Source: Lewinella sp. IMCC34183 (GTDB lineage Bacteria; Bacteroidota; Bacteroidia; Chitinophagales; Saprospiraceae). From it: 64,000 nt of DNA. Both the position numbers and the translations under genes were made by a program. Under the pieces are notes generated by a model. The model was given only the letters and a program-made list of their open reading frames with translations. It was not told where the DNA came from and did not search any database. Position 1 is the stretch's first letter. Each line of letters begins with the position of its first letter. Shown here in pieces: positions 35,240-44,825 of this stretch. The stretch covers positions 1,206,292 through 1,270,291 of the forward strand of contig NZ_QMEM01000001.1 of assembly GCF_003390915.1 (NCBI RefSeq), in the 5' to 3' direction.

Positions 35240-37129
35240 TCAGTAGGCCCGGTCGAGGCTCCCTTCCATGTAATTGACGAAGGCCTTGTTCACCACCCGG
35301 AAACCGCCCGGTGTAGGGTAGTTGCCACTGAAGTACCAGTCGCCATTGTTGTTCGGGCAGGACTCGCGCAGGTCGGCGATCGTCTGGTAGATCACGTCGA
35401 CGCGGGGCTTGGTACCTTTGGGGGTCATGATCTGGGCGATCTTGCGACTGACGTCTGCGTACTTAAACTGGTCGTAGAGTTCCTTGACGACGTTCTTCTG
35501 CTTGTTGTCCGGCTTCTTCAGCTCGGCGACGGCCTTTTTGTAGACCTGCTTCAGGAGCTTCTTCTTGCCCTTCTCCTCCAGCAGGGCCTCCATGGCTTTG
35601 AAGGCGACGAACTCGCCCATCTTCGACATGTCAATGCCGTAGCAGTCGGGGTAGCGGATCTGCGGCGCGCTGCTGACGATGATGATGCGCTTGGGCTTCA
35701 GGCGGCTCACGATCTTGATAATGGAATCGCGCATGGTGGTACCGCGCACGATGCTGTCGTCGAGCAGCACTAGGGTGTCCACGTTGTCGCGTACGATACC
35801 GTAGGTGACGTCGTAGACGTGGCTGACCATATCGTCGCGGCTGCTGGTATCGGCGATGAAGGTGCGGGTTTTCCCATCCTTGACGACGATCTTCTCGTTG
35901 CGGACCTGGGTTTTGAGGACCTTGCCGAAGCCGTTCTTCCCCTCCTTGCTCCGCTTCTTCATCTCCTTCTTGCGCCAGTGGCGAAGCTCGTCTTCCAGTC
36001 CTTCGATCATGCCCTGGAAGGCGGTCTCGGCGGTATTGGGGACGTAGCTGAAGACGGTGTTATCAAAGTCGTACTTGACCGCTTCGGCCACGGGGCCGGC
36101 CAGGCGGCGGCCGAGCTCCTTGCGCTCGAGGTAGATGTCGCGGTCGTTGCCGCGGCTGAAGTAGATGCGCTCGAAGGAGCAGGCGGCGCGGGGCATCTCC
36201 TTCGTGAAGCGCTCCATGCTGGTTTTGCCGCTCTTCTTGATGATGAGGGCGTGGCCCGGCTCCACCTCCTTGATCGCACCGATGGGGATGTTGAACACCG
36301 TCTGCAGGGCGGGCCGCTCGGAGGCTACGGCCACGAATTCATCGTCCTCGAACCAGAACGCGGGGCGGATGCCCGCGGGGTCGCGCATCACGAAGGCGTC
36401 GCCGTGCCCGATCATGCCGCCCATGACGTATCCGCCGTCGAATTTCTTACTGGCGCGCTTCAGCAGCCGCTGTACGTCCAGTTCCTCGGCGATGATGTCG
36501 TTGATCTCGATGTTGGTGTGGCCGTCGGGTTTGTGCCAGGTGTGGATCCGCTGCACCTCGTCGTCGAGGAAGTGGCCGATCTTCTCGAGCACGGTCACGG
36601 TATCCGACTTCTCCTTCGGATACTGCCCCAGCTCCACCAGTTCCTGGAAGAGCTCATTGACGTTGGTCAGGTTGAAGTTGCCGGCCACGATGAGGCAGCG
36701 CGTCTTCCAGTTGCTCTGCCGCAGGAAGGGGTGGCAGGTCTCGATGGCGTTGGTGGAGTGGGTACCGTAGCGGAGGTGGCCCATCATCACCTCGCCAGTG
36801 TAGGGTAGGTTTTCCTTAAGCCACTGCCCGTCGGCGAGTTGCTTGGGGGTTAGGGTATCGAAGCGGCGGTAAACGCCCGCCCAGAGGTCGTCGAGGTAAT
36901 TGGAGGCGTTACTGCGTTTGCGGCTGATAAACTTCTTGCCCGGCGGGTGGTCGAGCTTGATGGTGGCCATGCCCGCGCCGTCCTGCCCGCGGTTGCGCAT
37001 CTTGCGCATGAGCAGTTGCAGGCATTTGAGGCCGTGCAGGGGGGTACCGTACTTTTTATTGTAGTAATCCAGTGGCTTCTTGAGCCGGATCATCGCTAGT
37101 CCGCACTCGTGGTGGATGGCTTCACTCAT
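35240..37129 (-). CDS. purF: Amidophosphoribosyltransferase-like class II glutamine amidotransferase
   Basis: 629 aa. The start at 37129 (MSEAIHHECGLAMIRL) puts Cys 9 as the N-terminal nucleophile after an eight-residue propeptide; the longer open frame would begin inside an adjacent REP repeat. The glutaminase domain has RNRGQDGAGMA and MGHLRYGTHS; the phosphoribosyltransferase domain has the PRPP loop LVLLDDSIVRGTTMRDSI. PurF makes 5-phosphoribosylamine, the first step of purine synthesis. This copy is longer than canonical PurF (about 470-500 aa) and has a Lys-rich insertion (MKKRSKEGKNGFGKVLKTQ), as in the long Bacteroidota paralogue. Whether it is the main purine enzyme is uncertain. Confidence 0.8.
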   Translation of the reverse strand: MSEAIHHECGLAMIRLKKPLDYYNKKYGTPLHGLKCLQLLMRKMRNRGQDGAGMATIKLDHPPGKKFISRKRSNASNYLDDLWAGVYRRFDTLTPKQLADGQWLKENLPYTGEVMMGHLRYGTHSTNAIETCHPFLRQSNWKTRCLIVAGNFNLTNVNELFQELVELGQYPKEKSDTVTVLEKIGHFLDDEVQRIHTWHKPDGHTNIEINDIIAEELDVQRLLKRASKKFDGGYVMGGMIGHGDAFVMRDPAGIRPAFWFEDDEFVAVASERPALQTVFNIPIGAIKEVEPGHALIIKKSGKTSMERFTKEMPRAACSFERIYFSRGNDRDIYLERKELGRRLAGPVAEAVKYDFDNTVFSYVPNTAETAFQGMIEGLEDELRHWRKKEMKKRSKEGKNGFGKVLKTQVRNEKIVVKDGKTRTFIADTSSRDDMVSHVYDVTYGIVRDNVDTLVLLDDSIVRGTTMRDSIIKIVSRLKPKRIIIVSSAPQIRYPDCYGIDMSKMGEFVAFKAMEALLEEKGKKKLLKQVYKKAVAELKKPDNKQKNVVKELYDQFKYADVSRKIAQIMTPKGTKPRVDVIYQTIADLRESCPNNNGDWYFSGNYPTPGGFRVVNKAFVNYMEGSLDRAY

Positions 37130-37235
37130 ATCAGGGCACCCGTTTTTGGGGACGGCGCAAAGGTACAACGCGCGAGGCGGGGCCGCAGGTGCATGGGTGC
37201 GTAACTTGGTAACGGGCGGGTGGGCTGACCCCGGG

Positions 37236-37698
37236 TTGAGGACCTCCGGTCCGATCAAAATGATGCGCCGAAATAGAAAGTACGACAGGCTGCCGATCAC
37301 GTAACAATCGGGACGGAGGCCCTCATCCCGGCGCCAATCACGGGCTGAGGACCTCCGGTCCGATCGGATTGATGCACTGAGGTCAAAAGTCGACAGGCTG
37401 CCGCTCGTGTAACAATCGGGCCGGAGGCCCTCATCCCACTAACAACCACGGGCTGAGCCCCCCCGGTCCGATCAGAATAATGCGTTGAGAAAGAAAGTCG
37501 ACAGGCTGCCGCTCGCGTAACAATCGGGCCGGAGGCCCTCATCCCGGTGCCAACCACGGGCTGAGGACCTCCGGTCCGATTTGAATGGTCCACCGAGAAA
37601 GGGAATGTGACAGCCCGCCGATCACGTGACCATCGGGCCGGAGGCCCTCATCCCGGCGGCGACCATGGGCTGAGGACCTCCGGTCCGATCAGATTGAT
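37236..37698. repeat. REP-type hairpin array upstream of the RAYT gene
   Basis: One half-unit (37236-37255) and four full hairpins whose GGAGGC cores are at 37315, 37423, 37531 and 37640 (period 108-109 bp). Each pairs TCGGGCCGGAGGCCCTCA (or a close variant) with TGAGGACCTCCGGTCCGA across about 20 nt, giving a 19-bp stem with a single mismatch and one G-U. Spacers between hairpins also repeat (GACAGGCTGCCG). Open frames across it are artefacts. Confidence 0.85.
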
Positions 37699-37745
37699 GC
37701 AGAACGGAATTTAACAAAAAAAACAATTTGTTTTATAATTGTGGT

Positions 37746-38435
37746 ATGGCTTCCAAAATTCCGCACGATCACCTTACGCACGCCGCCTTTCACCTCACCT
37801 ATCGCCTCTTCGGCAGCGTACCCCGTCACCACCTTACGATACTCTCCGATCGCCGCAAGCGGCAGTTGGCTCGGCTGGAAGCCGAGGCACTGGACCTTCC
37901 GCCGCGACTACGCGAAGAACACCTTAAGGCCGGCGGGTGGGCTATCCAAGCCGATTATGAATACGCGATGGAAAAGGCCCTGCATGGCACCAGTAACGGG
38001 CCCTTTCTCCTGCAACGACCGTTGCTGGCTGAGCAGGTAATCAACGCTTGGCTTTACCTGCACAAGCGGAAAGAAATCTCTTTGTGGGCGGTGTGCGTCA
38101 TGAGTAACCATGTCCACGTAGTGCTTTCCCTGGGGGAAGGCTTGGCCCCTGTTCCAATGGGTAGGATCGTCCGGCGTCACAAAAATTTCACCAGCCGGAC
38201 CGCCAACAACTTGCTGGGCACTACTGGTCATCCGTTTTGGGCCGAAGGGTATTTCGACCGACGAATCAGGCAGGGAAAGTTTCTGCGGGTGATGTGGTAC
38301 GTGCTAAACAACCCGGTAAAAGTTAAGCTGGTACCGCAATGGTCCGATTGGCCCAATACCTGGGTCCACCCTGAACTCGCCAGTATGTTCACCGGCGTGT
38401 TGACGCCAGCTGCAGAGGAGGGCAACTTGGGCTGA
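37746..38435 (+). CDS. REP-associated tyrosine transposase (RAYT, Y1/HUH family)
   Basis: 229 aa from the ATG at 37746 (an earlier ATG at 37728 is in frame). Motifs: opening HLTHAAFHLTYRLFGSVPRHH, the HUH motif VMSNHVHVVLSL, and the helix with candidate catalytic Tyr (VMWYVLNNPVKVKLV) preceded by PFWAEGYFDRRIR. RAYTs nick and join single-stranded DNA at REP hairpins and are domesticated rather than selfish. Hairpin arrays flank it on both sides, as expected of a REPtron. It appears intact. Confidence 0.88.
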   Translation: MASKIPHDHLTHAAFHLTYRLFGSVPRHHLTILSDRRKRQLARLEAEALDLPPRLREEHLKAGGWAIQADYEYAMEKALHGTSNGPFLLQRPLLAEQVINAWLYLHKRKEISLWAVCVMSNHVHVVLSLGEGLAPVPMGRIVRRHKNFTSRTANNLLGTTGHPFWAEGYFDRRIRQGKFLRVMWYVLNNPVKVKLVPQWSDWPNTWVHPELASMFTGVLTPAAEEGNLG

Positions 38436-38561
38436 CGGTGGTGCAGGTTTGGGCTACGGTCTTCCCCCGTCAATCAGGTGCGCTATAGGTAGCGATTAAT
38501 GTAAAGGAGCTTCTGCCTCGGAAGTGCGAAATGCTATGCCGCTTGCTACGCTCGCGTAGGT

Positions 38562-38867
38562 GTCGGGCCGGAGGCCCTCAACCCGGGGGCGGGATCGAAC
38601 CGGTGCAGTAACACCGTAAACCACGGGTTGAGGACCTCTGGTCCGACCGAGGAAATGGGGCAGTGGAACAATGATGGGTTGCCGCTCGCCGCCCGCCCAC
38701 TAGCATCGGGCCGGAGGCCCTCAACCCGGGGGCGGGATCGAACCGGTGCAGTAGCACCGCAAACCACGGTTTGATGACCTCTGGTCCGATTGAGATGATG
38801 GTGTAACGAAGAAAATGACAGCTGCCCTGGCGTGGGCGTCGGGCCGGAGGCCCTCAACCCGGGGGCA
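38562..38867. repeat. REP-type hairpin array downstream of the RAYT gene
   Basis: Two full hairpins (38562-38648 and 38705-38790) and a half-unit (38838-38867). They share the core TCGGGCCGGAGGCCCTCA with the upstream array but have longer loops, including the segment GGGATCGAACCGGTGCAGTA. The region from the RAYT stop to the GH39 start has no other feature. Confidence 0.82.
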
Positions 38868-38928
38868 ACCCAAAGCTCGACTACCCCTAACTTACCCGAC
38901 AATCGCTCCTCCCAAAACTACGTCGATC

Positions 38929-40647
38929 GTGAAACCCCTCCACTTTTGTCTCTTCCTGCTGGCCCTGCACCTGCGCCCCGCCGCCCTGCCGGCCCAATCG
39001 CCGCTCACCGATACTGTGGCCATCAACGTGGACCTGGACCAGGAACTCGGGCCCCTTGATCCCATCTGGGCGTGGTGGGGCTACGACGAGCCAAACTACT
39101 CCTACATGAAGGATGGCCGCAAATTGCTCACCGAGATCGCGCAGCTCAGTCCGGTGCCGGTGTACGTGCGCGCCCACAGCCTGCTCGTGACCGGCGAGGG
39201 CACCTACGGCCTGAAGTGGGGCAGCACCAACGCCTACACCGAGGACGCGGACGGCAACCCCGTCTACGACTGGACTCTGGTAGACAGCATCTTCGATACC
39301 TACGTGGACCGCGGCATGAAGCCCTTCGCCCAGATCGGTTTCATGCCGGAGGCGCTCTCGAGCAAGCCCGATCCCTACCGCCACTACTGGAAGCCCGGCG
39401 CAGAATACGACGAGATCTTCACCGGCTGGGCCTACCCGCCGAACGACTACGAAAAGTGGGCGGAACTCGTGTACCAGTGGGTGACCCACTGCGTGGAGCG
39501 CTACGGAAAAGAAGAGGTAGAAAGCTGGTACTGGGAGGTCTGGAACGAACCCAACATCGGCTACTGGCGCGGCACCACCGAGGAGTACATCAAGCTGTAC
39601 GACTACAGCGCCGACGCCGTGAAACGCGCCCTGCCTACCGCCCGCGTCGGCGGGCCGGAGACCACGGGGCCGGGCTGGGACAAGGCCGCCGAGTTTCTAC
39701 GTACCTTTTTGGACCACACCATCTCGGGCACCAACTACGCCACCGGGGAAACGGGCTCTCCGCTCGACTTCATCTCGTTCCACGCGAAGGGCAGCCCCAA
39801 GGTGGTGGAGGGACCGAACGGCGACATGGTACAGATGAATATGGGCGCCCAGCTCAACGACATCGACAAGGGCTTCGAAATCGTGGCCTCCTACCCCACC
39901 CTGAAGGAACTGCCGATCATCATCGGCGAGTCGGACCCGGAGGGCTGCGCCGCCTGCTCCGAGGCCGACTACCCCCACAACGCCTACCGCAACGGGACCA
40001 TGTACGCGGCCTACACCGCCGCCTCCTTCGCCCGTAAGCACGACCTGGCGGCCCACCACGGCGTCAATCTGCTGGGGGCGGTGACCTGGGGCTTCGAGTT
40101 CGAGGAGCAGGCCTGGTACGCCGGCTTCCGCGACATGGCCACCAACGGCGTGGATAAGCCGGTACTGAACACCTTCCGCATGTTCGGGATGATGGCCCAT
40201 ACCCGCGTGGCGGTGGAGCAGGATGCCCTGGCCTACGACGCCCGCGCAATCGTGGAGGGCAGCGTACGGGGCGCCCGGGACGACGTCAACGCCCTGGCCA
40301 GTACGGGCAACGGCACGACTACCGTGCTGGTGTGGAACTACCACGACGACGACAACCTGGCCGTCCCGGCTACGCCGGTGCGGGTGGAGGTCGGCGGCTT
40401 CGGGGAGGACGGTCCCACGTTGCTCACCCACTACCGGGTGGATCAGGAACACAGCAACTCCTATACCCTGTTCAAGGAGATGGGCAAACCACAGCCGCCC
40501 AGCGAAGCACAGACCGCGGAACTGGAGGCGGCCGGGCAACTGGACCTGTACGGATCCCCGCAGTGGGTGGAGGTCGTTGACGGCCGGGCCACGGTGGAGC
40601 TGGTACTCCCGCGACATGGGATCTCGCTGCTGAAACTGGACCAGTGA
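38929..40647 (+). CDS. Secreted GH39-type glycoside hydrolase (beta-xylosidase-like)
   Basis: 572 aa from a GTG at 38929. An ATG at 38815 is in frame but its first 38 codons run through a REP half-unit, whereas the GTG directly begins a signal peptide (KPLHFCLFLLALHLRPAALPAQ). The (beta/alpha)8 domain has the acid/base Glu 207 in WEVWNEPNIGYW and the nucleophile Glu 334 in LPIIIGESDPEG, the clan-A arrangement of GH39. A C-terminal beta domain (VLVWNYHDDDNLAVPATPVRVEVGGF) follows. It should release xylose or a related sugar in the periplasm. No PUL partner is adjacent. Confidence 0.83.
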   Translation: MKPLHFCLFLLALHLRPAALPAQSPLTDTVAINVDLDQELGPLDPIWAWWGYDEPNYSYMKDGRKLLTEIAQLSPVPVYVRAHSLLVTGEGTYGLKWGSTNAYTEDADGNPVYDWTLVDSIFDTYVDRGMKPFAQIGFMPEALSSKPDPYRHYWKPGAEYDEIFTGWAYPPNDYEKWAELVYQWVTHCVERYGKEEVESWYWEVWNEPNIGYWRGTTEEYIKLYDYSADAVKRALPTARVGGPETTGPGWDKAAEFLRTFLDHTISGTNYATGETGSPLDFISFHAKGSPKVVEGPNGDMVQMNMGAQLNDIDKGFEIVASYPTLKELPIIIGESDPEGCAACSEADYPHNAYRNGTMYAAYTAASFARKHDLAAHHGVNLLGAVTWGFEFEEQAWYAGFRDMATNGVDKPVLNTFRMFGMMAHTRVAVEQDALAYDARAIVEGSVRGARDDVNALASTGNGTTTVLVWNYHDDDNLAVPATPVRVEVGGFGEDGPTLLTHYRVDQEHSNSYTLFKEMGKPQPPSEAQTAELEAAGQLDLYGSPQWVEVVDGRATVELVLPRHGISLLKLDQ

Positions 40648-40768
40648 TCGTACGGTAGGCCGGGGGGATTCGACCGTGGATGGCGCGGATCTCCACCCAA
40701 ATACTTCGGCCATGCAAGGTGGAGTAATTTGGCCCTTACTGTTTTCGTTCCGCTACTAAACCGTCTTC

Positions 40769-41820
40769 GTGCGACTTTGCTTGCTCACTTTACCGCTGCT
40801 GCTGATCCTCTCCCGGTGTAGCCGGGAGCTAATCGGCCAGTCCGTACAACCGGGTATAATCGAGGGGCAAACCTTTCGCACTACCCTGCTCATTGACGGC
40901 CACGACTACGACGGGACCATCCTGCGCAACTGCCGCTTTGAAAACATTAGCGGTGACGGACTGCAGATTCGCGACGTTGATAATCTCCGCATTGAGGACT
41001 GCGAATTTACCACGATTACGGGCGATGCTATCCGCTTCAGGAACAGCGGATCCTCCGACGGGACGCGGATCACTTACAACGTGATTCACGATATCGGGGA
41101 GAACGGCATCCTGGCACCGGAGCACCACACCAATGCGGTGATTCGGAAAAACCGGATCTACGACGTAGCCACCGACCCCACCGCAAGCCGGTTCGGGAAG
41201 CCCCACCACGGCATCTATTGGCAGGGCCCCAACGTGACGATAGCGGAGAACGTGATCTACCACGTCCGGAATAACGGTGGTAATGACATCAGTATCCGCA
41301 CCTACGGCACCATCGCCCGGAATCGCCTCTCCCGCGCCGCGGACCACGCATAAGCTACTATTCCGATCACCCCGGGCACGGGGAGAGCCTGCTGATCGAG
41401 AACAATATGATCTTCGACAACGGCAAGCGGGGTATCAACCTGACGAGCGACGGTACGCCGGCCAACCACATCGGTGCGGCGCGGATCCGCTTCAATACCA
41501 TCGTAAGCCACGATCGATCGCCCGTCGCCGTCGACGACCGGCTGCGGGGGCTTGCGGCCGCGTGGCTTGGCAACGTGGCGATACGGACCGACGGGGGGAC
41601 CAACTACGTCTACACCACCCTGCCCTACGCCGCCGCCGGCAACGTGATCGGCGGGGGGGACATCGGCTTCGTGGACTTTGCCGGCCGGGATTTGCGCATC
41701 ACGGCATCCTCCGCGGCCACCGGAGCGGCTACGGGCATCGAGGATTTCCCAACGGTAGATTTCGAAGGTGACCCGCGGGACGGCCAGCAACTGGATGCCG
41801 GAGCCGATGAACTGGAGTAA
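40769..41820 (+). pseudogene. Right-handed beta-helix lipoprotein, broken by one frameshift
   Basis: GTG start at 40769 and lipobox-type signal (LLLILSRC). The first 194 codons encode beta-helix coils (YDGTILRNCRFENISGDGLQIRDVDNLRIEDCEF ... NVTIAENVIYHVRNN) and stop at a TAA near 41351. The protein continues at once in the -1 frame (ISYYSDHPGHGESLLIENNMIFDNGKRGINL ... DAGADELE) to 41820. Reinserting one base near 41349 restores a 350-residue pectate-lyase-like fold. Both halves look well conserved, so the lesion is recent or a sequencing error. Confidence 0.75.
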
Positions 41821-41857
41821 CCGGCGACGCCGGCCGCCACGATTTACGACCACACCT

Positions 41858-42289
41858 ATGGAAGCAGTCATTCAAGTTCTGATCTACCTGCACGCCTTCC
41901 TGGGGGGGCTGGGCCTGCTGACCGGCGCCGTCAGCATCGTAGCCCGCAAGGGCGGGAGGTGGCATACCCGGGCGGGCCGCGTGTTCTCCCGGAGCATGAT
42001 TGGCAGTGCGTTGCTGTCGCTGGTTATCGCCCGGATGCCGGGTCACGAGAATCTCTTCCTGTTCCTAATCGGCGTATTCACGGTCTACCTGGTACTGGCA
42101 GGTAACCGCGCCCTTACCCTTCGCTACCCCCGCAAGGAGGTGGCCGACCGGGTAGACAAGGGGATCTCCGGTACCATGTTCCTGATTTCCGCCCGCACGC
42201 CCGCCAGCCAGTACGTAGGCCGCCGCGGCGGTCACGCAGGCCTTGGGGCTCAACCAGCCCGCTACGCCTGCGGCGACCGGAATTTCTAG
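41858..42289 (+). CDS. Truncated DUF2306-like integral membrane protein
   Basis: 143 aa from the ATG at 41858. Residues to about 110 form three helices (VIQVLIYLHAFLGGLGLLTGAVSIVARKGGRWHTRAGRVF ... MIGSALLSLVIA ... LFLFLIGVFTVYLVLAG) as in DUF2306-like proteins. After about 42185 (MFLISA) the frame runs antisense into the terpene-synthase-like gene and is no longer native. The second half of the membrane protein is missing. Confidence 0.6.
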   Translation: MEAVIQVLIYLHAFLGGLGLLTGAVSIVARKGGRWHTRAGRVFSRSMIGSALLSLVIARMPGHENLFLFLIGVFTVYLVLAGNRALTLRYPRKEVADRVDKGISGTMFLISARTPASQYVGRRGGHAGLGAQPARYACGDRNF

Positions 42290-43597
42290 GCGCTCGGCCA
42301 GGCTGTCCCCGTCTCGGTAGGTGGCCCACCCCCCGTCGCCGTCCTGAAATTCCGTCCACCTGGATACGAAAGAAGGGTCTACCGCCCGCCGCGCGGTGGT
42401 GAGTGCACCATAGAGAAACGTGCAGGAATCTCCGTCGCGCTGAATGCTCTGGTTGTAGGTACCACGTTCGGGAGCCCCTTGTAGTTCATGGAGCAGGCGG
42501 TCCAGCGCTGCGGATGTCACCCCACTTTCTACCAGTTGCAGAGCCACGTATCCCGTTACCCAACCGGTGCCCTCCCCGGCCGTGGTCATAAAGTCTGTCC
42601 AGCCGCCGGGGTGGTCGTTCAACCCTTCCAGCAGGAAACGGGTAGCGACCGTTTCGGCACACTCCGCTTCGTACTGGCTGTCCAGTACTAGCCCCTTGAT
42701 TCTCGGAAGGTCCGCCCGGCGGCATAGCGCTTCGGTCTTCCGGAGTAAGAGGTCGATTTCGAACGCCTGGCCGGTACAGTCCTTTATCTCCCGGCGAATA
42801 AAGTCGGCCAGCTCGTGCAGGCCCAGGGTCACCGTCCGGGAGAGGGCATCCTCGTACCGGTGGATGGCAGCATCGATCATACGGTGGGCGATGCCACTGG
42901 TATACAAGACGCTGTGCCATTCGGCGGGCGTCACCTCCTGGAGTAATCCTTCCTGCTGGAGGTAGATACGTACCCAATCCTGCGCCTGGGTCCACTGGCC
43001 GGCGGCCAGATCCTTACCGAAGTCCCCGAGGTCGTCCCGGTACTGAAAAGCCAGGTGGATGTCGCGGATGCATTCCAGGAGGGGAAGCGAGGGCTCCCGC
43101 CGATCGTCCAGGCAGTCGAGGGCGTGGATGGTGGCGTAACAGAGCGCGGACTTACCTTCCGCCAGCTCCAGGAACAAGGCATCGGTGAAGCCCGGCCGGA
43201 TCTGGGAGATTCTTTTCTCCTGCGCTCCGGCGCGATAAAATTGTTGCTTGCAGTCGCCGAACCGGGTCCAGAAGGGGGAATTGGGCGGAAAGCTCCTGCC
43301 CAGGTTACTGACTGCCTGTTCGAAGTAGGTGAGCCGCTTGAGGAGCATCCGCTTCTCTTCCTCGTGCAGTTCTTTTTCGTCCATCACCGTATCCACGCTC
43401 AAGTAGAACTGGAAGTAGAGGTAACCCACTCCGGCGATGGTGGCCAGCGATTCTCTGGAGAGCCGCGAGTAAGCGGGGGCGAAGAAGTCGACCAGGCGAA
43501 CGTAAAACTGTTGGCGGTTCAGGGTTTCGGCGGGGAAGTCCGTCCGCTGCATACCCGTCCGGTTCGCACACGTGAAGTAGGCGTCGAAGTAGCTCAT
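42065..43597 (-). CDS. Truncated isoprenyl/terpene synthase-like protein with squalene-cyclase-type repeats
   Basis: The 510-codon frame has an N-terminal class I prenyl/terpene-synthase-like domain: a degenerate first Asp motif DTVMDEKE (D69, D73) and a second AFQYRDDLGDFGKDL. The C-terminal part has squalene-cyclase/prenyltransferase repeats (GGWTDFMTTAGEGTGWVTGYVALQL; DGGWATYRDGDS; AAGVAGWLSPKACVTAAAAYVLA). Native sequence ends near residue 469 (42190); the remainder is antisense of the membrane gene. The expected rest of the cyclase domain, where a DxDD motif would lie, is lost, so the protein is probably inactive or a relic. Product unknown. Confidence 0.6.
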   Translation of the reverse strand: MSYFDAYFTCANRTGMQRTDFPAETLNRQQFYVRLVDFFAPAYSRLSRESLATIAGVGYLYFQFYLSVDTVMDEKELHEEEKRMLLKRLTYFEQAVSNLGRSFPPNSPFWTRFGDCKQQFYRAGAQEKRISQIRPGFTDALFLELAEGKSALCYATIHALDCLDDRREPSLPLLECIRDIHLAFQYRDDLGDFGKDLAAGQWTQAQDWVRIYLQQEGLLQEVTPAEWHSVLYTSGIAHRMIDAAIHRYEDALSRTVTLGLHELADFIRREIKDCTGQAFEIDLLLRKTEALCRRADLPRIKGLVLDSQYEAECAETVATRFLLEGLNDHPGGWTDFMTTAGEGTGWVTGYVALQLVESGVTSAALDRLLHELQGAPERGTYNQSIQRDGDSCTFLYGALTTARRAVDPSFVSRWTEFQDGDGGWATYRDGDSLAERLEIPVAAGVAGWLSPKACVTAAAAYVLAGGRAGGNQEHGTGDPLVYPVGHLLAGVAKGKGAVTCQYQVDREYAD

Positions 43598-43619
43598 CGG
43601 TCAGCGTTTGGGAAGGGAC

Positions 43620-44825
43620 CTACTTGGTTTCGTCGAAGTAGTTACCGAAGTAGTCGGCCCGGTTGAAATTGTCGATCACCGCCTGCTCTACCGGGGTAGC
43701 GGCCACGACGGGGTGGCGGTCCCACCACTTGGCTCGGTATTTTTTGCGGGAGACTTCCTTGAGGTCCGCAAAATTCAGGCCCGCCACGGCATCCACAGTG
43801 CCGCTCATGGTTTTGGGCGAAAAATTCAGGAAGAGTGATTTGACCTCCACCGCGTAAGTGGCTCCGTCGGCATGGTAAGGGAAGGTGGTCTGCGTGGTCA
43901 TGGACTGGATGAGCGCGTCGCCCGCGTTGGCCGTACGGAAGCGGATGGACGCCGTCAGGCCCGCAGGGCCGAACACCCCCCGTTGGGGTTGGCTGATGTT
44001 CAGGTGGGTCAGGGTGTAGTCGGCCTGCAACAGCGTAGCCGTTTTCTTGAAGATGTAGAGTCGGGCACCAATCACTCCGTCGGCGCTTTCGTCGGTGGGG
44101 AAGGCATCGATCAGGATCACCTCTCCGCTTTCCTTCTGAATGCGACCGGCGATGCGATAGTCGTAGAGCCGGTAGGTGGCCGGGTTGAGCGGAATGGTAA
44201 ATTTCGCCGGATCGTAGGCGTCGTTATGCACCTTCCACCCGCGGGTGAAGTACGACTGGTTTTCGAAGAGCAAGCGGTCTGGAATCGGGTTTACGGCGTA
44301 GCGGCCGGTCTTCACTTTCCAGTCGGCGATGCCCTGATTAGAGTACTTGAGGTCGACGAAGTATTCGAAGAGTTCGGAATACTCCTCGTTCATCCGTGTA
44401 GTCTGGCGATAAAAGCCCTCGCCCCGGTAGAAGCGGTCCGCCCGGCCGGCGAGCCTGGCGTAAGCGGCTTCAACGAGTTTGAGCGCCTCGGTGCCGTCGA
44501 CGACCACCTCCGGAAGTTCGTGTACTTCGGCGGCGAGGCGGAGATCGGACCTGCCTTCGCCGACCGTGGTTTCCAGGGTGCGATACATGATGTGATCAAC
44601 CCGGATCGCGGGCGATACCACCGGTGAGGTCAGGACGTAATCGCCCTCTGCGCTGGTCACCGTACCGCCGTAGGTGCAGCGGCCGCAGTACACCGTAGCG
44701 TAGGCGATGCCCTCGCCAGTTGCCGTATCGGTAATTTTACCAGCGATGACGTTGGTGCTGTCTTTGCCCGTATCCTGCCCAAAGGCCAGGAGGGGGAACG
44801 CAAGCAGAAAAAGCAGGTGTTTCAA
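43620..44825 (-). CDS. Secreted carboxypeptidase-regulatory-like (CarboxypepD_reg) protein
   Basis: 401 aa from a TTG at 44825, chosen because a signal peptide follows at once (LKHLLFLLAFPLLAFGQ); another TTG at 44885 would add 20 polar residues and no ATG is available. Residues about 30-110 form a CarboxypepD_reg-like beta sandwich (IAGKITDTATGEGIAYATVYCGRC ... VTSAEGDYVL). The rest is a beta-rich domain seen in Bacteroidota outer-membrane-associated proteins (AAYARLAGRADRFYRGEGFYRQTTRMNEEYSELFEYFVDLKYS). No TonB-dependent receptor barrel. Role unknown. Confidence 0.7.
   Translation of the reverse strand: MKHLLFLLAFPLLAFGQDTGKDSTNVIAGKITDTATGEGIAYATVYCGRCTYGGTVTSAEGDYVLTSPVVSPAIRVDHIMYRTLETTVGEGRSDLRLAAEVHELPEVVVDGTEALKLVEAAYARLAGRADRFYRGEGFYRQTTRMNEEYSELFEYFVDLKYSNQGIADWKVKTGRYAVNPIPDRLLFENQSYFTRGWKVHNDAYDPAKFTIPLNPATYRLYDYRIAGRIQKESGEVILIDAFPTDESADGVIGARLYIFKKTATLLQADYTLTHLNISQPQRGVFGPAGLTASIRFRTANAGDALIQSMTTQTTFPYHADGATYAVEVKSLFLNFSPKTMSGTVDAVAGLNFADLKEVSRKKYRAKWWDRHPVVAATPVEQAVIDNFNRADYFGNYFDETK

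Noticed and set aside
37297..37593. Minus-strand ORF of 98 aa with an internally repeated sequence
   Set aside because: It is a translation of the 108-bp REP hairpin units; 108 is a multiple of three, so the frame stays open by chance.
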